DNA of 64,000 nt from Qipengyuania citrea. GTDB lineage: Bacteria > Pseudomonadota > Alphaproteobacteria > Sphingomonadales > Sphingomonadaceae. The translations under genes were made by a program, and so were the position numbers. The stretch spans positions 186,001 to 250,000 of the forward strand of contig NZ_WTYG01000001.1 of the NCBI RefSeq assembly GCF_009828015.1, written 5' to 3'. Numbering within the stretch: the first letter of the stretch is position 1; each line of letters begins with the position of its first letter. Below, piece after piece: positions 17,174 through 26,174 of this stretch. The notes under the pieces were generated by a model. It was not told where the DNA came from and searched no databases. It was given only the letters and a program-made list of their open reading frames with translations.

Positions 17174-17519
17174 GTCGCCTCCTACTCTTCGAAAATTGTA
17201 GTTTGATATGACAGAACTACGGTCTCCCCTTACCATGTGTTCCTATTTCAAAGCCGACTCGTTGGTCTTTCGCGCTGGTCCGTATTATCGGCTGCCGAGG
17301 AAACCCGAGGCTCGGCAGGAAGGGTGCCGTTAGTTAAATCCAATGCCCGCTCGCTGCGGAAATTGCTCTCGATGTGAGGGAAATCGATCGTTATTTCGTA
17401 ACAGGGAGAAGGACTGCGTTTTCCCGCACGCTTTCGGGTTGGAAACTCTGTTAGATTGAGGTTTTTAGGCACCGCTCAAGGGTCGTGAGGTCGTTCAAAG
17501 TCGAAGCAAGGATCATATC
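17174..17519. other. Intergenic region between divergent genes
   Basis: This stretch of about 346 bases separates the leftward CBS gene from the rightward SDR-SPW-VKOR fusion gene, so it should hold two divergent promoters. No convincing -35/-10 pair or perfect dyad was found. A 74-codon open frame on the minus strand (17248-17472) lacks a ribosome-binding site and recognisable features. Confidence 0.5.
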
Positions 17520-20060
17520 TTGACTGACAACTCCGATAAACCTGTCGTGATCGTTACTGGCTCGAGCGGCTATATCGGCTCAGCCATCGTAAAGAAGCTT
17601 GCAGCGAGATACCGCGTGATCGGATTCGACCGCGACGCCGCTCCCCATCCCCCGGCAGAGGCCGAATGCGTCTGTGTCGATGTCACCGACCAGGCGAGCA
17701 TCGATGCCGCCTTCGAACGCGTTCGAACCGCCTATGGCAAAAGGATCGCCTCCTTCGTCCACCTTGCTGCCTATTTCGATCTTACCGGTGAACCGAACCC
17801 CAAATATGACGCGGTGACGGTCAAGGGAACCGGTCGATTGCTCGACGCACTTCAGGATTTCGAAATCGACCAGTTCGTGTTCGTGAGCACGATGCTGGCC
17901 CATGCCCCCATCAAGGGCGGCGGGCTGATCGACGAGACCTCGCCGCTGGACACGGATCTGCCCTACCGCGAATCGAAGGTCCGCACCGAGCAGTTGATCC
18001 GCGAGAAGCGCGGCGACATCGATGCGGTCTTCGTGCGGCCTGCGGGCGTATACGACGATGAAGGCCATTCGGCGTTTCTGGCACAGCAGGTCGCGCGAAT
18101 TTACGAGAAGCGGCCGAGCGCCCGCGTCTATCCCGGTGACCTCGACACCGGACAGCCATATTTGCACCTTGAGGATTTGCTCGACGGGATCGAGCGAATC
18201 GTCGACCGGCGGAGCGAGCTTCCCAGTGAATGGCCGGTTCTTCTCGGCGAAGATGACGTGATGTCCTATGGCGAACTGCAAAAGTCGCTTGGACGCCTGA
18301 TCCACGATGAGGACTGGACGACGCGCACGGTGCCGAAGGGCCTCGCCAAGACCGGCGCCTGGGTCGAAAACGAAGTGCTTGGCGAAGAGACTTTCATCCG
18401 GCCGTGGATGGTGGACATTTCGGACGACCACTACGAACTCGATCTCAGCAATGCGCGGGAAAGGCTGGACTGGACGCCGCAGCACAGGCTGAGGACCGCC
18501 CTCCCGCGGATCGTCGAAGGTCTGAAAGCCGATCCTTCGGCCTGGTACGCTGAGAACAAGCTCAATGCCGCGCGGGTGGCCGGCAGCAATTTCGATGAAG
18601 CCGATGAGGCAGAGCCTGCCCCGCTAAGCGAAGATGCTCTGGCGGACCACGCCGGTCACATGCGCAAGATGCATTTCAACATGCTCTGGGTTCATTGGTT
18701 TACGATGTTGCTCGGCCTATGGCTCGCGACCACACCGTTTGTCTTCGGGACCTTCGACCAGAGCGAATTTACCGCTGCAGTCACGCGCATAACCGAGGAT
18801 CGCGATCTCTGGGATCCCGCGCTACGAAGCTGGCTGACAGCCTGGAACGATTTGGTGAGCGGCGTGCTGATCATGATCTTCGCGGCCATTTCCCTTTCGC
18901 CGCGCGGAGGCTGGGCGCAATGGGCGAACACCTGTATCGGCATCTGGCTGCTCGGCGCCCCGTTGCTGTTCTGGACGCCCGATGCTGCCGTCTATGCCAA
19001 CGACACTTTCATCGGCGCACTGGTGATCGCTTTCACCATCCTGGTGCCCATGATGCCGGGCATGGCTCCGGAAGGCATGATGGACGACAGCGACGTGCCG
19101 CCGGGTTGGACCTATTCGCCCTCGACCTATGTCCAGCGCATGCCGATCATTATTCTCGGCGCCGTCGGTTTCTTTCTTTCACGTATCCTCACGGCATATC
19201 AGCTCGGCCATATCGACGGCGTGTGGGAGCCGTTCTTCGCTTCGCCAAGCGCGCTCAACGGGACCGAATACATCATTACCTCCGATGTCTCCAAGGCCTG
19301 GCCGGTGGCCGATGGCGGCATCGGTGCGATGAGCTACATGTTCGAGATCCTGATGGGCGTCATGGGCGGCAGGGCCCGCTGGCGGACCATGCCCTGGATG
19401 GTGACACTGTTCGGCATCGTCGTCGTGCCCCTCGGCGTGATCAGCATCTACTTCATCATCATCCAGCCGATCATGATCGGCACCTATTGCACGATCTGCC
19501 TCATGGCGGCGGCCGCGATGCTGATCATGATCCCCTATTCGCTCGACGAGCTGGTCGCGATGGGCCAGTTCCTGGTTCTCAACACGCGGCGCGGGCGACC
19601 GTTCTGGCGCTCGTTCTTCCGCGGCGACGCGCTGCCAGGCGGCAGCAAGGACTCACATCCCGGTTTCGATGCTCCGCTCGCGGCGATCGGCGGTTCGGCG
19701 GCGCGCGGGGTCACGGTCCCATGGACATTGGCCATCAGTGTGCTGATCGGTGCTTTCCTGATGTTCTCCAGGCTCGTTCTTGGGAATGTACCGCCTCTTG
19801 CTGACAGCGACCATCTGGTCGGCGCGCTGGTCATCACGGTATCGGTAATTGCCATGGCGGAGGTCGCAAGGCCATTGCGCTTTCTCAACGTCGCGTTCGG
19901 TGCCTGGCTCATCGTGGCTCCGTGGCTTATGGACGGAGGCGCCAGTACTGTTGGCAACGTTGTCGGTACGATGCTCGGAGCGCTTCTGATTGTACTGAGC
20001 CTGCCAAGAGGGCATCGGAGCGACGAACATTACGGAAGCTGGGACCGGTTCGTTGTTTAG
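17520..20060 (+). CDS. SDR (NAD-epimerase-like) fused to SPW and VKOR-like membrane domains
   Basis: An 846-residue fusion with a TTG start. Residues 1-345 form an extended SDR/epimerase domain: the Rossmann motif GSSGYIGSAIVKKL near residue 15, and a Tyr-x3-Lys candidate catalytic pair in LPYRESKVRTEQL. A linker leads to membrane helices resembling SPW repeats (LLGLWLATTPFVFG, CIGIWLLGAPLLFW). A four-helix VKOR-like domain (about 540-690) contains PIMIGTYCTICLMAAAAMLI, whose Cys-x2-Cys matches the VKOR redox pair. A final SPW-like pair follows (FGAWLIVAPWLMDGG). A membrane-bound oxidoreductase acting on a quinone or disulfides is plausible; the substrate is unknown. Confidence 0.8.
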   Translation: MTDNSDKPVVIVTGSSGYIGSAIVKKLAARYRVIGFDRDAAPHPPAEAECVCVDVTDQASIDAAFERVRTAYGKRIASFVHLAAYFDLTGEPNPKYDAVTVKGTGRLLDALQDFEIDQFVFVSTMLAHAPIKGGGLIDETSPLDTDLPYRESKVRTEQLIREKRGDIDAVFVRPAGVYDDEGHSAFLAQQVARIYEKRPSARVYPGDLDTGQPYLHLEDLLDGIERIVDRRSELPSEWPVLLGEDDVMSYGELQKSLGRLIHDEDWTTRTVPKGLAKTGAWVENEVLGEETFIRPWMVDISDDHYELDLSNARERLDWTPQHRLRTALPRIVEGLKADPSAWYAENKLNAARVAGSNFDEADEAEPAPLSEDALADHAGHMRKMHFNMLWVHWFTMLLGLWLATTPFVFGTFDQSEFTAAVTRITEDRDLWDPALRSWLTAWNDLVSGVLIMIFAAISLSPRGGWAQWANTCIGIWLLGAPLLFWTPDAAVYANDTFIGALVIAFTILVPMMPGMAPEGMMDDSDVPPGWTYSPSTYVQRMPIIILGAVGFFLSRILTAYQLGHIDGVWEPFFASPSALNGTEYIITSDVSKAWPVADGGIGAMSYMFEILMGVMGGRARWRTMPWMVTLFGIVVVPLGVISIYFIIIQPIMIGTYCTICLMAAAAMLIMIPYSLDELVAMGQFLVLNTRRGRPFWRSFFRGDALPGGSKDSHPGFDAPLAAIGGSAARGVTVPWTLAISVLIGAFLMFSRLVLGNVPPLADSDHLVGALVITVSVIAMAEVARPLRFLNVAFGAWLIVAPWLMDGGASTVGNVVGTMLGALLIVLSLPRGHRSDEHYGSWDRFVV

Positions 20061-20107
20061 CGGATCGGCATGGCGATGGCGGAGCCAATGCAATAGGATG
20101 GTGAGCT

Positions 20108-20581
20108 TTGGAGCCTATTAATACGGGTAGGCCCGAAGCAGTGTGGCGGGGCGCGCATCCCGCCCTGTGGATCGCCATTTTCGGCGGACTGATTGCCTTC
20201 GCCTGGGAAATGTTCCAGCTCCCGTTCTACAGCACTGACGGGCTTGGTCCTGTTGAAGCCGCATACCGATGTGGTCTGGCATCGTTCGGTGACGCGGGTA
20301 TCATGGTGGCGGCCTATCTGGGCGCCTCGTTGGGAAACCGCCGAACACCTTGGCTTGTCGACTGGCCAATATCCCGCTTCCTTATCTATCTCGCCATCGG
20401 TCTCGCGATAACATCCGTGGTCGAAATATTGGCCGTTGGGGCTGCCTGGGGCTGGACCTACAGTCCCACTATGCCGCTAGTCCCTGGGACAAAGATCGGA
20501 CTCGTTCCCATAATCATGTGGGTTCTTGTCCCGACCGCGACCCTTTGGCTCTCACGAAAAATGGGACTTGGGTCAGCCTAG
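20108..20581 (+). CDS. Hypothetical four-helix membrane protein
   Basis: The 157-residue protein (TTG start preceded by GGTGAGC) follows the SDR fusion gene by 47 bases and is probably co-transcribed. Four membrane helices lie at about 20-40, 58-78, 92-115 and 130-150. Conserved-looking residues include FAWEMFQLPFY after helix 1 and WGWTYSPTMP before helix 4. I do not recognise the family. Pairing with the SDR-VKOR-like fusion suggests a shared membrane process. Confidence 0.6.
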   Translation: MEPINTGRPEAVWRGAHPALWIAIFGGLIAFAWEMFQLPFYSTDGLGPVEAAYRCGLASFGDAGIMVAAYLGASLGNRRTPWLVDWPISRFLIYLAIGLAITSVVEILAVGAAWGWTYSPTMPLVPGTKIGLVPIIMWVLVPTATLWLSRKMGLGSA

Positions 20582-20861
20582 TCGAAGCGAGCGAAAGTGA
20601 TTCCTAATGAGCAGCGGTCGCCGGGATGAGCAGCGCGACGAATTGCATCAAGACTGTCACCATCAGGAGAGACAATCGTTACCCGGCCGCCGAAAACATC
20701 ACCGTCTCCGGAGTCCACCGCAAGGATGGTTTTGATGGACCAGTACTCATGCGGTCACCTGCAATAATTGAAAGCGGTTGGCCTTCAATGGGCTTTGAAA
20801 GGAAGTTAGCGTAAGCCAGCAGAGGTCGTGCTATCACGTAACTGCCTGTCGGAGTCCCTTC

Positions 20862-21479
20862 TCAAGCAGAGCGCAACTCACCGCGCGCTTGACCGAATAC
20901 CTCAATACTGCCCCAAATTGCTAGGCTGGCCATAATGGCGGCCACGACCAGGTCGGGCCACGCGCGCCCGGTTCCGAAGACACCCAGCGCCGCGCCCAGA
21001 ACCGCTACATTGCCGATCGCGTCGTTGCGCGAGCAAATCCACACCGAGCGCATGTTGGCATCACCCGTGCGAAACCGGAACAACATCGCGGCAACTGCGA
21101 GATTCACCGCAAGCGCGACGGTTCCGATAATGCCCATGGTCCCGGCGTCCGGCGAGGCACCGACAAAGAAACCCCAGATCGCGGAGCCAAGCACCCATAG
21201 CCCGAACGCCAGCATGGTCGCTGCTTTGGCAATGGCTGCGCAAGCGCGCCACGCAAGCGCCATTCCGGCAACGCAGAGACTTATGGCGTAATTTGCCGCA
21301 TCGCCCAGAAAATCGAGTGCGTCAGCCTGCAATGCACGCGAATCAGCAGCAAGGCCCGCCACGATTTCGACGCTGAACATAACCGCATTGAGAATGAGAG
21401 CGATCCACAGGATACGGCGCCACAGCGGATCATTATTCGCCTCGACGTCCTCGACAGGACCGCAGCAATTTTTTCCCAT
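20862..21479 (-). CDS. Cation transporter, CDF-like, short form
   Basis: The 205-residue membrane protein has six helices and the CDF metal-site motifs: SRALQADALDFLGD (about 47-60, D-x3-D on helix 2) and CSRNDAIGNVAVL (about 149-161, on helix 5). It has an N-terminal Cys pair (GKNCCGP) but lacks the usual C-terminal cytoplasmic domain. It probably exports a divalent metal (Zn, Cd or Co) into the periplasm by proton exchange. It is divergent from a MerR gene, with a MerR-type promoter facing it. Two similar short CDF genes occur at 28256 and 36668. Confidence 0.85.
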   Translation of the reverse strand: MGKNCCGPVEDVEANNDPLWRRILWIALILNAVMFSVEIVAGLAADSRALQADALDFLGDAANYAISLCVAGMALAWRACAAIAKAATMLAFGLWVLGSAIWGFFVGASPDAGTMGIIGTVALAVNLAVAAMLFRFRTGDANMRSVWICSRNDAIGNVAVLGAALGVFGTGRAWPDLVVAAIMASLAIWGSIEVFGQARGELRSA

Positions 21480-21505
21480 TCGCTCGACTCCTTGTGTCGA
21501 ATCGA

Positions 21506-21536
21506 TTTATACACCTTGTAGTCGCTACAAGGTCAA
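21506..21536 (-). promoter_or_regulatory. MerR-type promoter and operator
   Basis: On the minus strand, -35 TTGACC (21531-21536) and -10 TATAAA (21506-21511) are separated by 19 bases. That is the over-long spacer that only a metal-bound MerR protein can activate. The spacer is filled by a perfect dyad, ACCTTGTAG-TCG-CTACAAGGT (21513-21533). It faces the CDF gene at 20862-21479, with AAGGAG just ahead of that start. The adjacent MerR gene at 21554 is the evident regulator. Confidence 0.88.
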
Positions 21537-21553
21537 GCGATCGAGGGAAGCCT

Positions 21554-21952
21554 ATGCGGATCGGTGAACTCGCCCGCGCGGCGGGCGTAAAAGCGGAAAC
21601 CATCCGTTACTATGAACGCGAGGGCGTTCTCGCGTCCCCGCCCCGCACACAGGCCAACTATCGCGACTACGGTCCCGAGCACGCCCGGAGACTGAATTTC
21701 ATTCGCCGCGCGCGCGACCTGGGGTTTTCCATGACGCGCATTCGCGAACTTCTCGAACTGGCCGACGACCGGTCGCGGGCCTGCCATGCGGTCGACACGC
21801 TGGCACGAGCGCACCTGGGCGAAGTCAACCGCAAGATTGCCGATCTGGAGGCTCTCCGAAGGGAACTGCGCCGGATGCTGGAAAACTGCGAGCAAGGAAC
21901 GGTCGGCACCTGTCTGGTCATTGAAGCGCTCGCCGAGGGGACTGAAGCGTGA
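21554..21952 (+). CDS. MerR-family metal-responsive regulator (ZntR/CadR-like)
   Basis: The 132-residue protein has a winged helix-turn-helix ([23 protein letters not shown]), a long dimerisation helix, and a C-terminal metal loop with Cys in [12 protein letters not shown] plus an upstream ACHAVD. This three-Cys pattern is that of the ZntR/CadR/PbrR divalent-metal group rather than the two-Cys CueR group. It binds the dyad just upstream and should activate the divergent CDF gene when metal is bound. Its stop overlaps the ynfA-like start (GTGA). It is closely similar to the MerR at 41092. Confidence 0.9.
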   Translation: MRIGELARAAGVKAETIRYYEREGVLASPPRTQANYRDYGPEHARRLNFIRRARDLGFSMTRIRELLELADDRSRACHAVDTLARAHLGEVNRKIADLEALRRELRRMLENCEQGTVGTCLVIEALAEGTEA

Positions 21953-22275
21953 ACGCGATATGGATCTATCCCCTTGCCGCGCTCGCCGAGATTGCGGGGT
22001 GCTTTGCGTTCTGGGCCTGGTTCAGAATGGACAGGAGCGCCTGGTGGCTCCTTCCCGGAGTATTGGCGCTCGTGTTGTTCGCCTATCTCCTTGCTCGCAT
22101 TGAGGCGGATGCTGCAGGGCGAGCCTTCGCCGCCTATGGCGGCGTCTATATCACCGCGTCGCTTGGCTGGCTCTGGCTCGTCGAAGATACACAGCCGGAT
22201 CGCTGGGATCTGCTAGGAGCATTGATCTGCCTCGGCGGTGCCACAGTCATCCTTTTCGCGCCACGCGTGGCCTGA
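21949..22275 (+). CDS. YnfA/UPF0060 family small membrane protein
   Basis: The 108-residue protein starts with GTG at 21949, overlapping the MerR stop. It has four membrane helices and the UPF0060 motifs: [13 protein letters not shown] in helix 1, [20 protein letters not shown] in the middle, and [19 protein letters not shown] in helix 4. YnfA proteins are SMR-like small transporters of uncertain substrate. Coupling to a MerR gene hints at metal or drug export under that regulator. Confidence 0.88.
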   Translation: MNAIWIYPLAALAEIAGCFAFWAWFRMDRSAWWLLPGVLALVLFAYLLARIEADAAGRAFAAYGGVYITASLGWLWLVEDTQPDRWDLLGALICLGGATVILFAPRVA

Positions 22276-22288
22276 AAGATCGCGACGA

Positions 22289-22327
22289 ATCCCTGATACT
22301 GAAAACACCGGTCGACTTTTCAGGGAT
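22289..22327 (+). terminator. Possible hairpin after ynfA
   Basis: ATCCC with TGAAAA on the left can pair with TTTTCAGGGAT on the right, leaving a short internal bulge. It begins 14 bases after the ynfA-like stop. No T-run follows, so terminator function is uncertain. Confidence 0.35.
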
Positions 22328-22521
22328 ACGATTGTCGTTCGAGAACCAGGATTCGCGGACGAGCTCACCCCCAGGCGTCCGCAACAGTCTTGGTGGGGAG
22401 TTCCGCCCTGCCCAATCCCGTCTGGCATTCGATCTAGGGTCAGCTTTCATCTCAGTTCTCGCCTCCAAGCACGCAAAATGAAGGGGGCGCGAACATCAAC
22501 GCCAAAAGCCTCACGCGGAGT

Positions 22522-24774
22522 TTAAAAACTGACCCGAGCACCACCCACAATGCGCCGCGGAACCCCTGGTCGCAGACCGAACGGGCGCCTGCTCACGGCG
22601 TATTGATTGTCGAGAACATTGTCGACGCGCGCAAACAGGGAGAATTTGTCAGTCAGCGCGTAACTTCCCGCAATATCGAAGACGATGCGATCATCGATCC
22701 TCTCGTTTTCAGCAACGGCTCCGCTTCCTGGATTGTCGCGCAACTCGGAAACGTAGTTGGCGCCAACGGTAGCCGCCGCACGTCCCATGTTTACCCCCGC
22801 TTCGACATAGAGCTGATGGCGCGCGATGTACGGCAGGTCATCGCCTTCGTTTACGTCGCCAAAAAATTCGCTGTCGAAGCTGCTGTCGAATTCTGCATCC
22901 GTGAACGTGTAGGCAAGCGAGAGCGGGAACGAGACCGAATTGGAAAGGCGAGGTTCAACCGCCGCCGACAGTTCCAGCCCTTTGACCGTAACCGCGCCGC
23001 CATTGAACTGATCGCCAATATCACCGACGCTGCAGCCCACGGATTGAGTGCAGTTGCCCAGAAGGTTCGAGTAGTCGTTGTAGAAGCCGATCGCGGAGAC
23101 CTGGACCTTGTCGCTCCGATAGCGGACCCCGGCTTCGTAGTTCCAGCTTTCCTCGGCCCGTGCATCAGGATTGCCTGGACCGGGAGGTGAGAAACCGCGC
23201 GACACACCTGCCAGCAATATGGCATCACCCAACTCGTAGGTGGCGCCAAGACCTGGCAACCACTGATCAATATTGGTCTGACGGACACGTGTCGGCCCAT
23301 TTGAGCGATCCGGGTCCGACCCGGCATAGTCGAGCCGGGTCAGGTCAATCCCTTCATACCTCAAGCCGGGAGTCAGTGTCAGGGCACCGATCTCGATCCG
23401 GTCCTCGATATAGAACGCGATCGCCTTTGCTTTCGCTTCCCGGTTGGCTTGCTGACCAAGATCGGTCTGCCGTTCGAAGACGAGATCACCCCCGATCTGT
23501 GAGTAGAATTCCTCGTTTTGCAGCCTGTCTTCCTCATCCTCGTGGTAGCGGACAGATACGGCAAGGTTGTGCCTCGCGCCGCCCATCTCGAAGGGGCGCT
23601 CAAGCGAAATCTGAGCGCCTTCGCTGCGATAGACGCGGTTGTTGTTCCGTATGCGAACCGCGCCCTCGAAGCTATCCGCCCCGCGCAAGATGCTAAGCGC
23701 CCCGGCATTGTCCTCTGGATTAACGAAAACCGAGCTAATTGAATCGAAGCTGCCATCGCCGTCGAAGTCGATATCCTGGAGCTTGGACCAGCTGCGGGCA
23801 AAGTCGTTCCGGTACAGCGTAGCTGTGATCCTCGTTCCGTCAGAAAATGCCAAGCTGCCGGTAACGCGATATTGATCGTGCTCACCGGAAAAAGCGTCGC
23901 GCTGGCTTGCCGCATAGCGACGATAGGGCTCCGCGGCGAAATCGGTGTCGGCAAGTCCAAGGTACGTCTCGTTGGCTTCAAGGTCCGATCGGCCATAGAC
24001 GAATTCCAGTCGCGCCTCGACAGGCGCGTCCGGTGCTGTGTGAACAGCCAAGCGTCCACGGTAATCCTGTCGCTCGAAACCGGTGTCGGCGTCGGGAAGC
24101 CCATCAATCGTCTTGAAGCCGTCGCTGCCCTGCTGGTAGGTTTCAAGCAGCGCGCCGACGTAGTCCGTGTCTCCACCGACCCAGGCCTGTCCCTGATAAT
24201 AGTCGCGCGACCCGTATTGCCCGAAAGCGTAGCCAGCCAGCCCGTCGGCCGGAATGTCGGTCGACCGAAGATTGACCGCCCCGCCGATCGTACGGGGCCC
24301 ATAGCGAATGGCGGCGGCCCCTTTCGTGACTTCGACCGCCTGCATGCGCCCGATGGCCGGGAAATAATACGCTGCCGGCGCGGCATAGGGAGCAGGCGCG
24401 ATCAGCACGCCGTCTTCCATGAGCGTGATGTTGCTCGAACGTTCGACCGGACTGCCGCGCAGACCGATATTCGGGAACAAGCCGAACCCGTCTTCCTCCT
24501 GCGTGTTGATGCCGGGGACCTGCCGCAGGACGCGATTTACATCCCCGTAATCGAACCGGCGCAGATCCTCGCTGTCGATAAGATCGGCCGATCCCGCGAT
24601 ACGGTAGGGATCGATCCGGCCGCCGACCACGATGATCGAATCCACCGGATTCTCCCGGCGCTCGTCTGCAATCTGTTCGGCGCGCACCTCTCCGTCATCA
24701 GGCCCGGTAGTCTCTTGTGCCACCGCCGGTGCGGACAAAGCGATTGCGAGGGACGAGACGGTAGTACGATACAT
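22522..24774 (-). CDS. TonB-dependent outer-membrane receptor, FecA-like
   Basis: The 750-residue protein starts at 24774 (AGGAAG ahead) with a signal peptide ending at APAVAQ. The plug domain holds VGGRIDPYRIAGSADLIDSE, LRQVPGINTQEEDGFGLFPN and LRGSPVERSSNITLMEDG. A 22-strand barrel ends in GGARVSF, with the terminal Phe needed for outer-membrane insertion. The PNIGLRG and ITLMEDG style is that of FecA-type ferric-chelate receptors. A Fur-like dyad 47 bases upstream supports iron regulation. It is an importer among exporters, so it may supply iron or another metal chelate. Confidence 0.85.
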   Translation of the reverse strand: MYRTTVSSLAIALSAPAVAQETTGPDDGEVRAEQIADERRENPVDSIIVVGGRIDPYRIAGSADLIDSEDLRRFDYGDVNRVLRQVPGINTQEEDGFGLFPNIGLRGSPVERSSNITLMEDGVLIAPAPYAAPAAYYFPAIGRMQAVEVTKGAAAIRYGPRTIGGAVNLRSTDIPADGLAGYAFGQYGSRDYYQGQAWVGGDTDYVGALLETYQQGSDGFKTIDGLPDADTGFERQDYRGRLAVHTAPDAPVEARLEFVYGRSDLEANETYLGLADTDFAAEPYRRYAASQRDAFSGEHDQYRVTGSLAFSDGTRITATLYRNDFARSWSKLQDIDFDGDGSFDSISSVFVNPEDNAGALSILRGADSFEGAVRIRNNNRVYRSEGAQISLERPFEMGGARHNLAVSVRYHEDEEDRLQNEEFYSQIGGDLVFERQTDLGQQANREAKAKAIAFYIEDRIEIGALTLTPGLRYEGIDLTRLDYAGSDPDRSNGPTRVRQTNIDQWLPGLGATYELGDAILLAGVSRGFSPPGPGNPDARAEESWNYEAGVRYRSDKVQVSAIGFYNDYSNLLGNCTQSVGCSVGDIGDQFNGGAVTVKGLELSAAVEPRLSNSVSFPLSLAYTFTDAEFDSSFDSEFFGDVNEGDDLPYIARHQLYVEAGVNMGRAAATVGANYVSELRDNPGSGAVAENERIDDRIVFDIAGSYALTDKFSLFARVDNVLDNQYAVSRRPFGLRPGVPRRIVGGARVSF

Positions 24775-25214
24775 AAAAACTTCCTGTTCTCCGAGTGTGG
24801 AAATCCGGGCCCTAACCTTATTGCGATTGCCTCGCAAGAGCAAAAACACGCTTTGGGAAAACTTCTCGGTAGCGCTCGTGCGCGTAGCTGTGCAGCGCAG
24901 CGCGGGGGATTTGCGACACCGATGAGGCAAGGATGTGGTGATTTACCTGAGCTTCAAAGAGTAAGCCTGCGGTCGGCTGTTTTCCTTTGTAACCGAGCAA
25001 CTGCAACGCATTTAACACCTTGCGCAGCGCGGTCCTTTTTGCACGAGCAGGGCCAGGCCGATGGCAAGCCCGACAATCCTCGCAAGCCTGAGTTAGGGTT
25101 GTTCAACGAACACTCGTACGCACCCAAACCTTGCGGCCGAGCTTTGACGGCCCGGGTTTCCGGTTTTTCAGCAATTATCGTGGTCTGCAGACGTCATCGA
25201 ATACGCACACAAAT
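24775..25214. other. Intergenic region of about 440 bases
   Basis: This lies upstream of the TonB receptor and downstream of czcD-like. Apart from the Fur-box-like dyad at 24821-24837 I see no gene. Open frames here are short, without ribosome-binding sites or recognisable motifs. Confidence 0.5.
24821..24837 (-). promoter_or_regulatory. Fur-box-like operator
   Basis: TTGCGA-TTGCC-TCGCAA is a perfect 6-base dyad with a 5-base centre, close to the alphaproteobacterial Fur consensus (TTGCGAA with its mirror). It sits 47 bases upstream of the FecA-like receptor start, as expected for iron repression. Confidence 0.5.
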
Positions 25215-26174
25215 CTAAGGCTGATGGGGTCCGCCAACTTCATGCGGATGTGCGGTTTGATGCGCGGGAACGAGATCGGCTTCGCAGTCCGTTTCAAAGC
25301 ACGCTTCGAATGTCGCATGCTCAATTTGAAATTCTTCTTTCAACATCGACCTAGCCCGGCCCTTCACTTTCTCGAATTGCTCAAGTGAAGCGCCTTCAGG
25401 GGTTACATGCGTTTCCAGCGCCCGGTGATGCTCGCCGATCGACCAAACATGAACATGATGTACTCCGTCGATCCCATCCAACTTTTCGAGTGCCAAAACG
25501 ATCCGATCAAACTCCAGCTCGTCGGGAACCGCGCCCATCAAGAGCCGGACTGTCCGCGGCATCAGGGTCACCCCCTGCCAGATGACATAACCGGCGATGA
25601 TTAGGGTGATGATCAGATCCGCGATGTAGAGATCGTATAGCAGGATCAGCGCGCCAGCAACGATCACACCGACCGACGCGAGAGCATCGGAGACGTTGTG
25701 CAGAAAGGCCGCCTTCATGTTGATGCTGTCATGCGAACCGCGATAGACGATGAAGGCAGTCACCAGATCGATGACCAGCGCTATGCCCGCCACGCCTATG
25801 ACGGTCCATCCCTCGACCGGTTGGGGATCGGCGAACCGGTTGATTGCCTCCACCAACAGGTAGAAGCCGATGATAAGCAGCGTCGTGAGGTTGATGAGTG
25901 CGGCGACGACTTCGCCTTGCGCATAACCGAAGGTCATAAGTTTGTCGGCGGGTCGCCGCCCGATTTTGCGCGCGAACCAGGCCAGGCCAAGCGAAGCCGC
26001 ATCGCTGAAATTGTGCAAGGCGTCGGCTATGAGCGCGAGCGACCCTGAGACGATCCCGCCAATGATTTGGGCAACTGTAAGCAAAACGTTGATCGCCACT
26101 GCAAAGATCAGCTGGCGATCGCTGAGATTTTCTTCGCCGTGACTATGTCCGGCGTGACCGTGGGATTGCTCCAT
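25215..26174 (-). CDS. czcD: CDF-family zinc/cobalt/cadmium exporter, CzcD-like
   Basis: The 319-residue protein has a His-rich N-terminus (HGHAGHSHGEE), six helices and a cytoplasmic domain. Metal-site motifs are ADALHNFSDAASLGLA (His and Asp of helix 2) and AAFLHNVSDALASVGV (helix 5). The C-terminal domain (about 205-290) has the HHVHVWSIGEHHRALETHV region of CDF metal-binding domains. It is the full-length CDF of the island, the other three being short forms. Its start overlaps the stop of the ZIP-like gene. It probably exports Zn2+, Co2+ or Cd2+. Confidence 0.92.
   Translation of the reverse strand: MEQSHGHAGHSHGEENLSDRQLIFAVAINVLLTVAQIIGGIVSGSLALIADALHNFSDAASLGLAWFARKIGRRPADKLMTFGYAQGEVVAALINLTTLLIIGFYLLVEAINRFADPQPVEGWTVIGVAGIALVIDLVTAFIVYRGSHDSINMKAAFLHNVSDALASVGVIVAGALILLYDLYIADLIITLIIAGYVIWQGVTLMPRTVRLLMGAVPDELEFDRIVLALEKLDGIDGVHHVHVWSIGEHHRALETHVTPEGASLEQFEKVKGRARSMLKEEFQIEHATFEACFETDCEADLVPAHQTAHPHEVGGPHQP

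Noticed and set aside
20626-20814. 62-codon plus-strand frame in the gap after the membrane protein at 20108
   Set aside because: No ribosome-binding site, no recognisable features, and amino-acid composition looks random.
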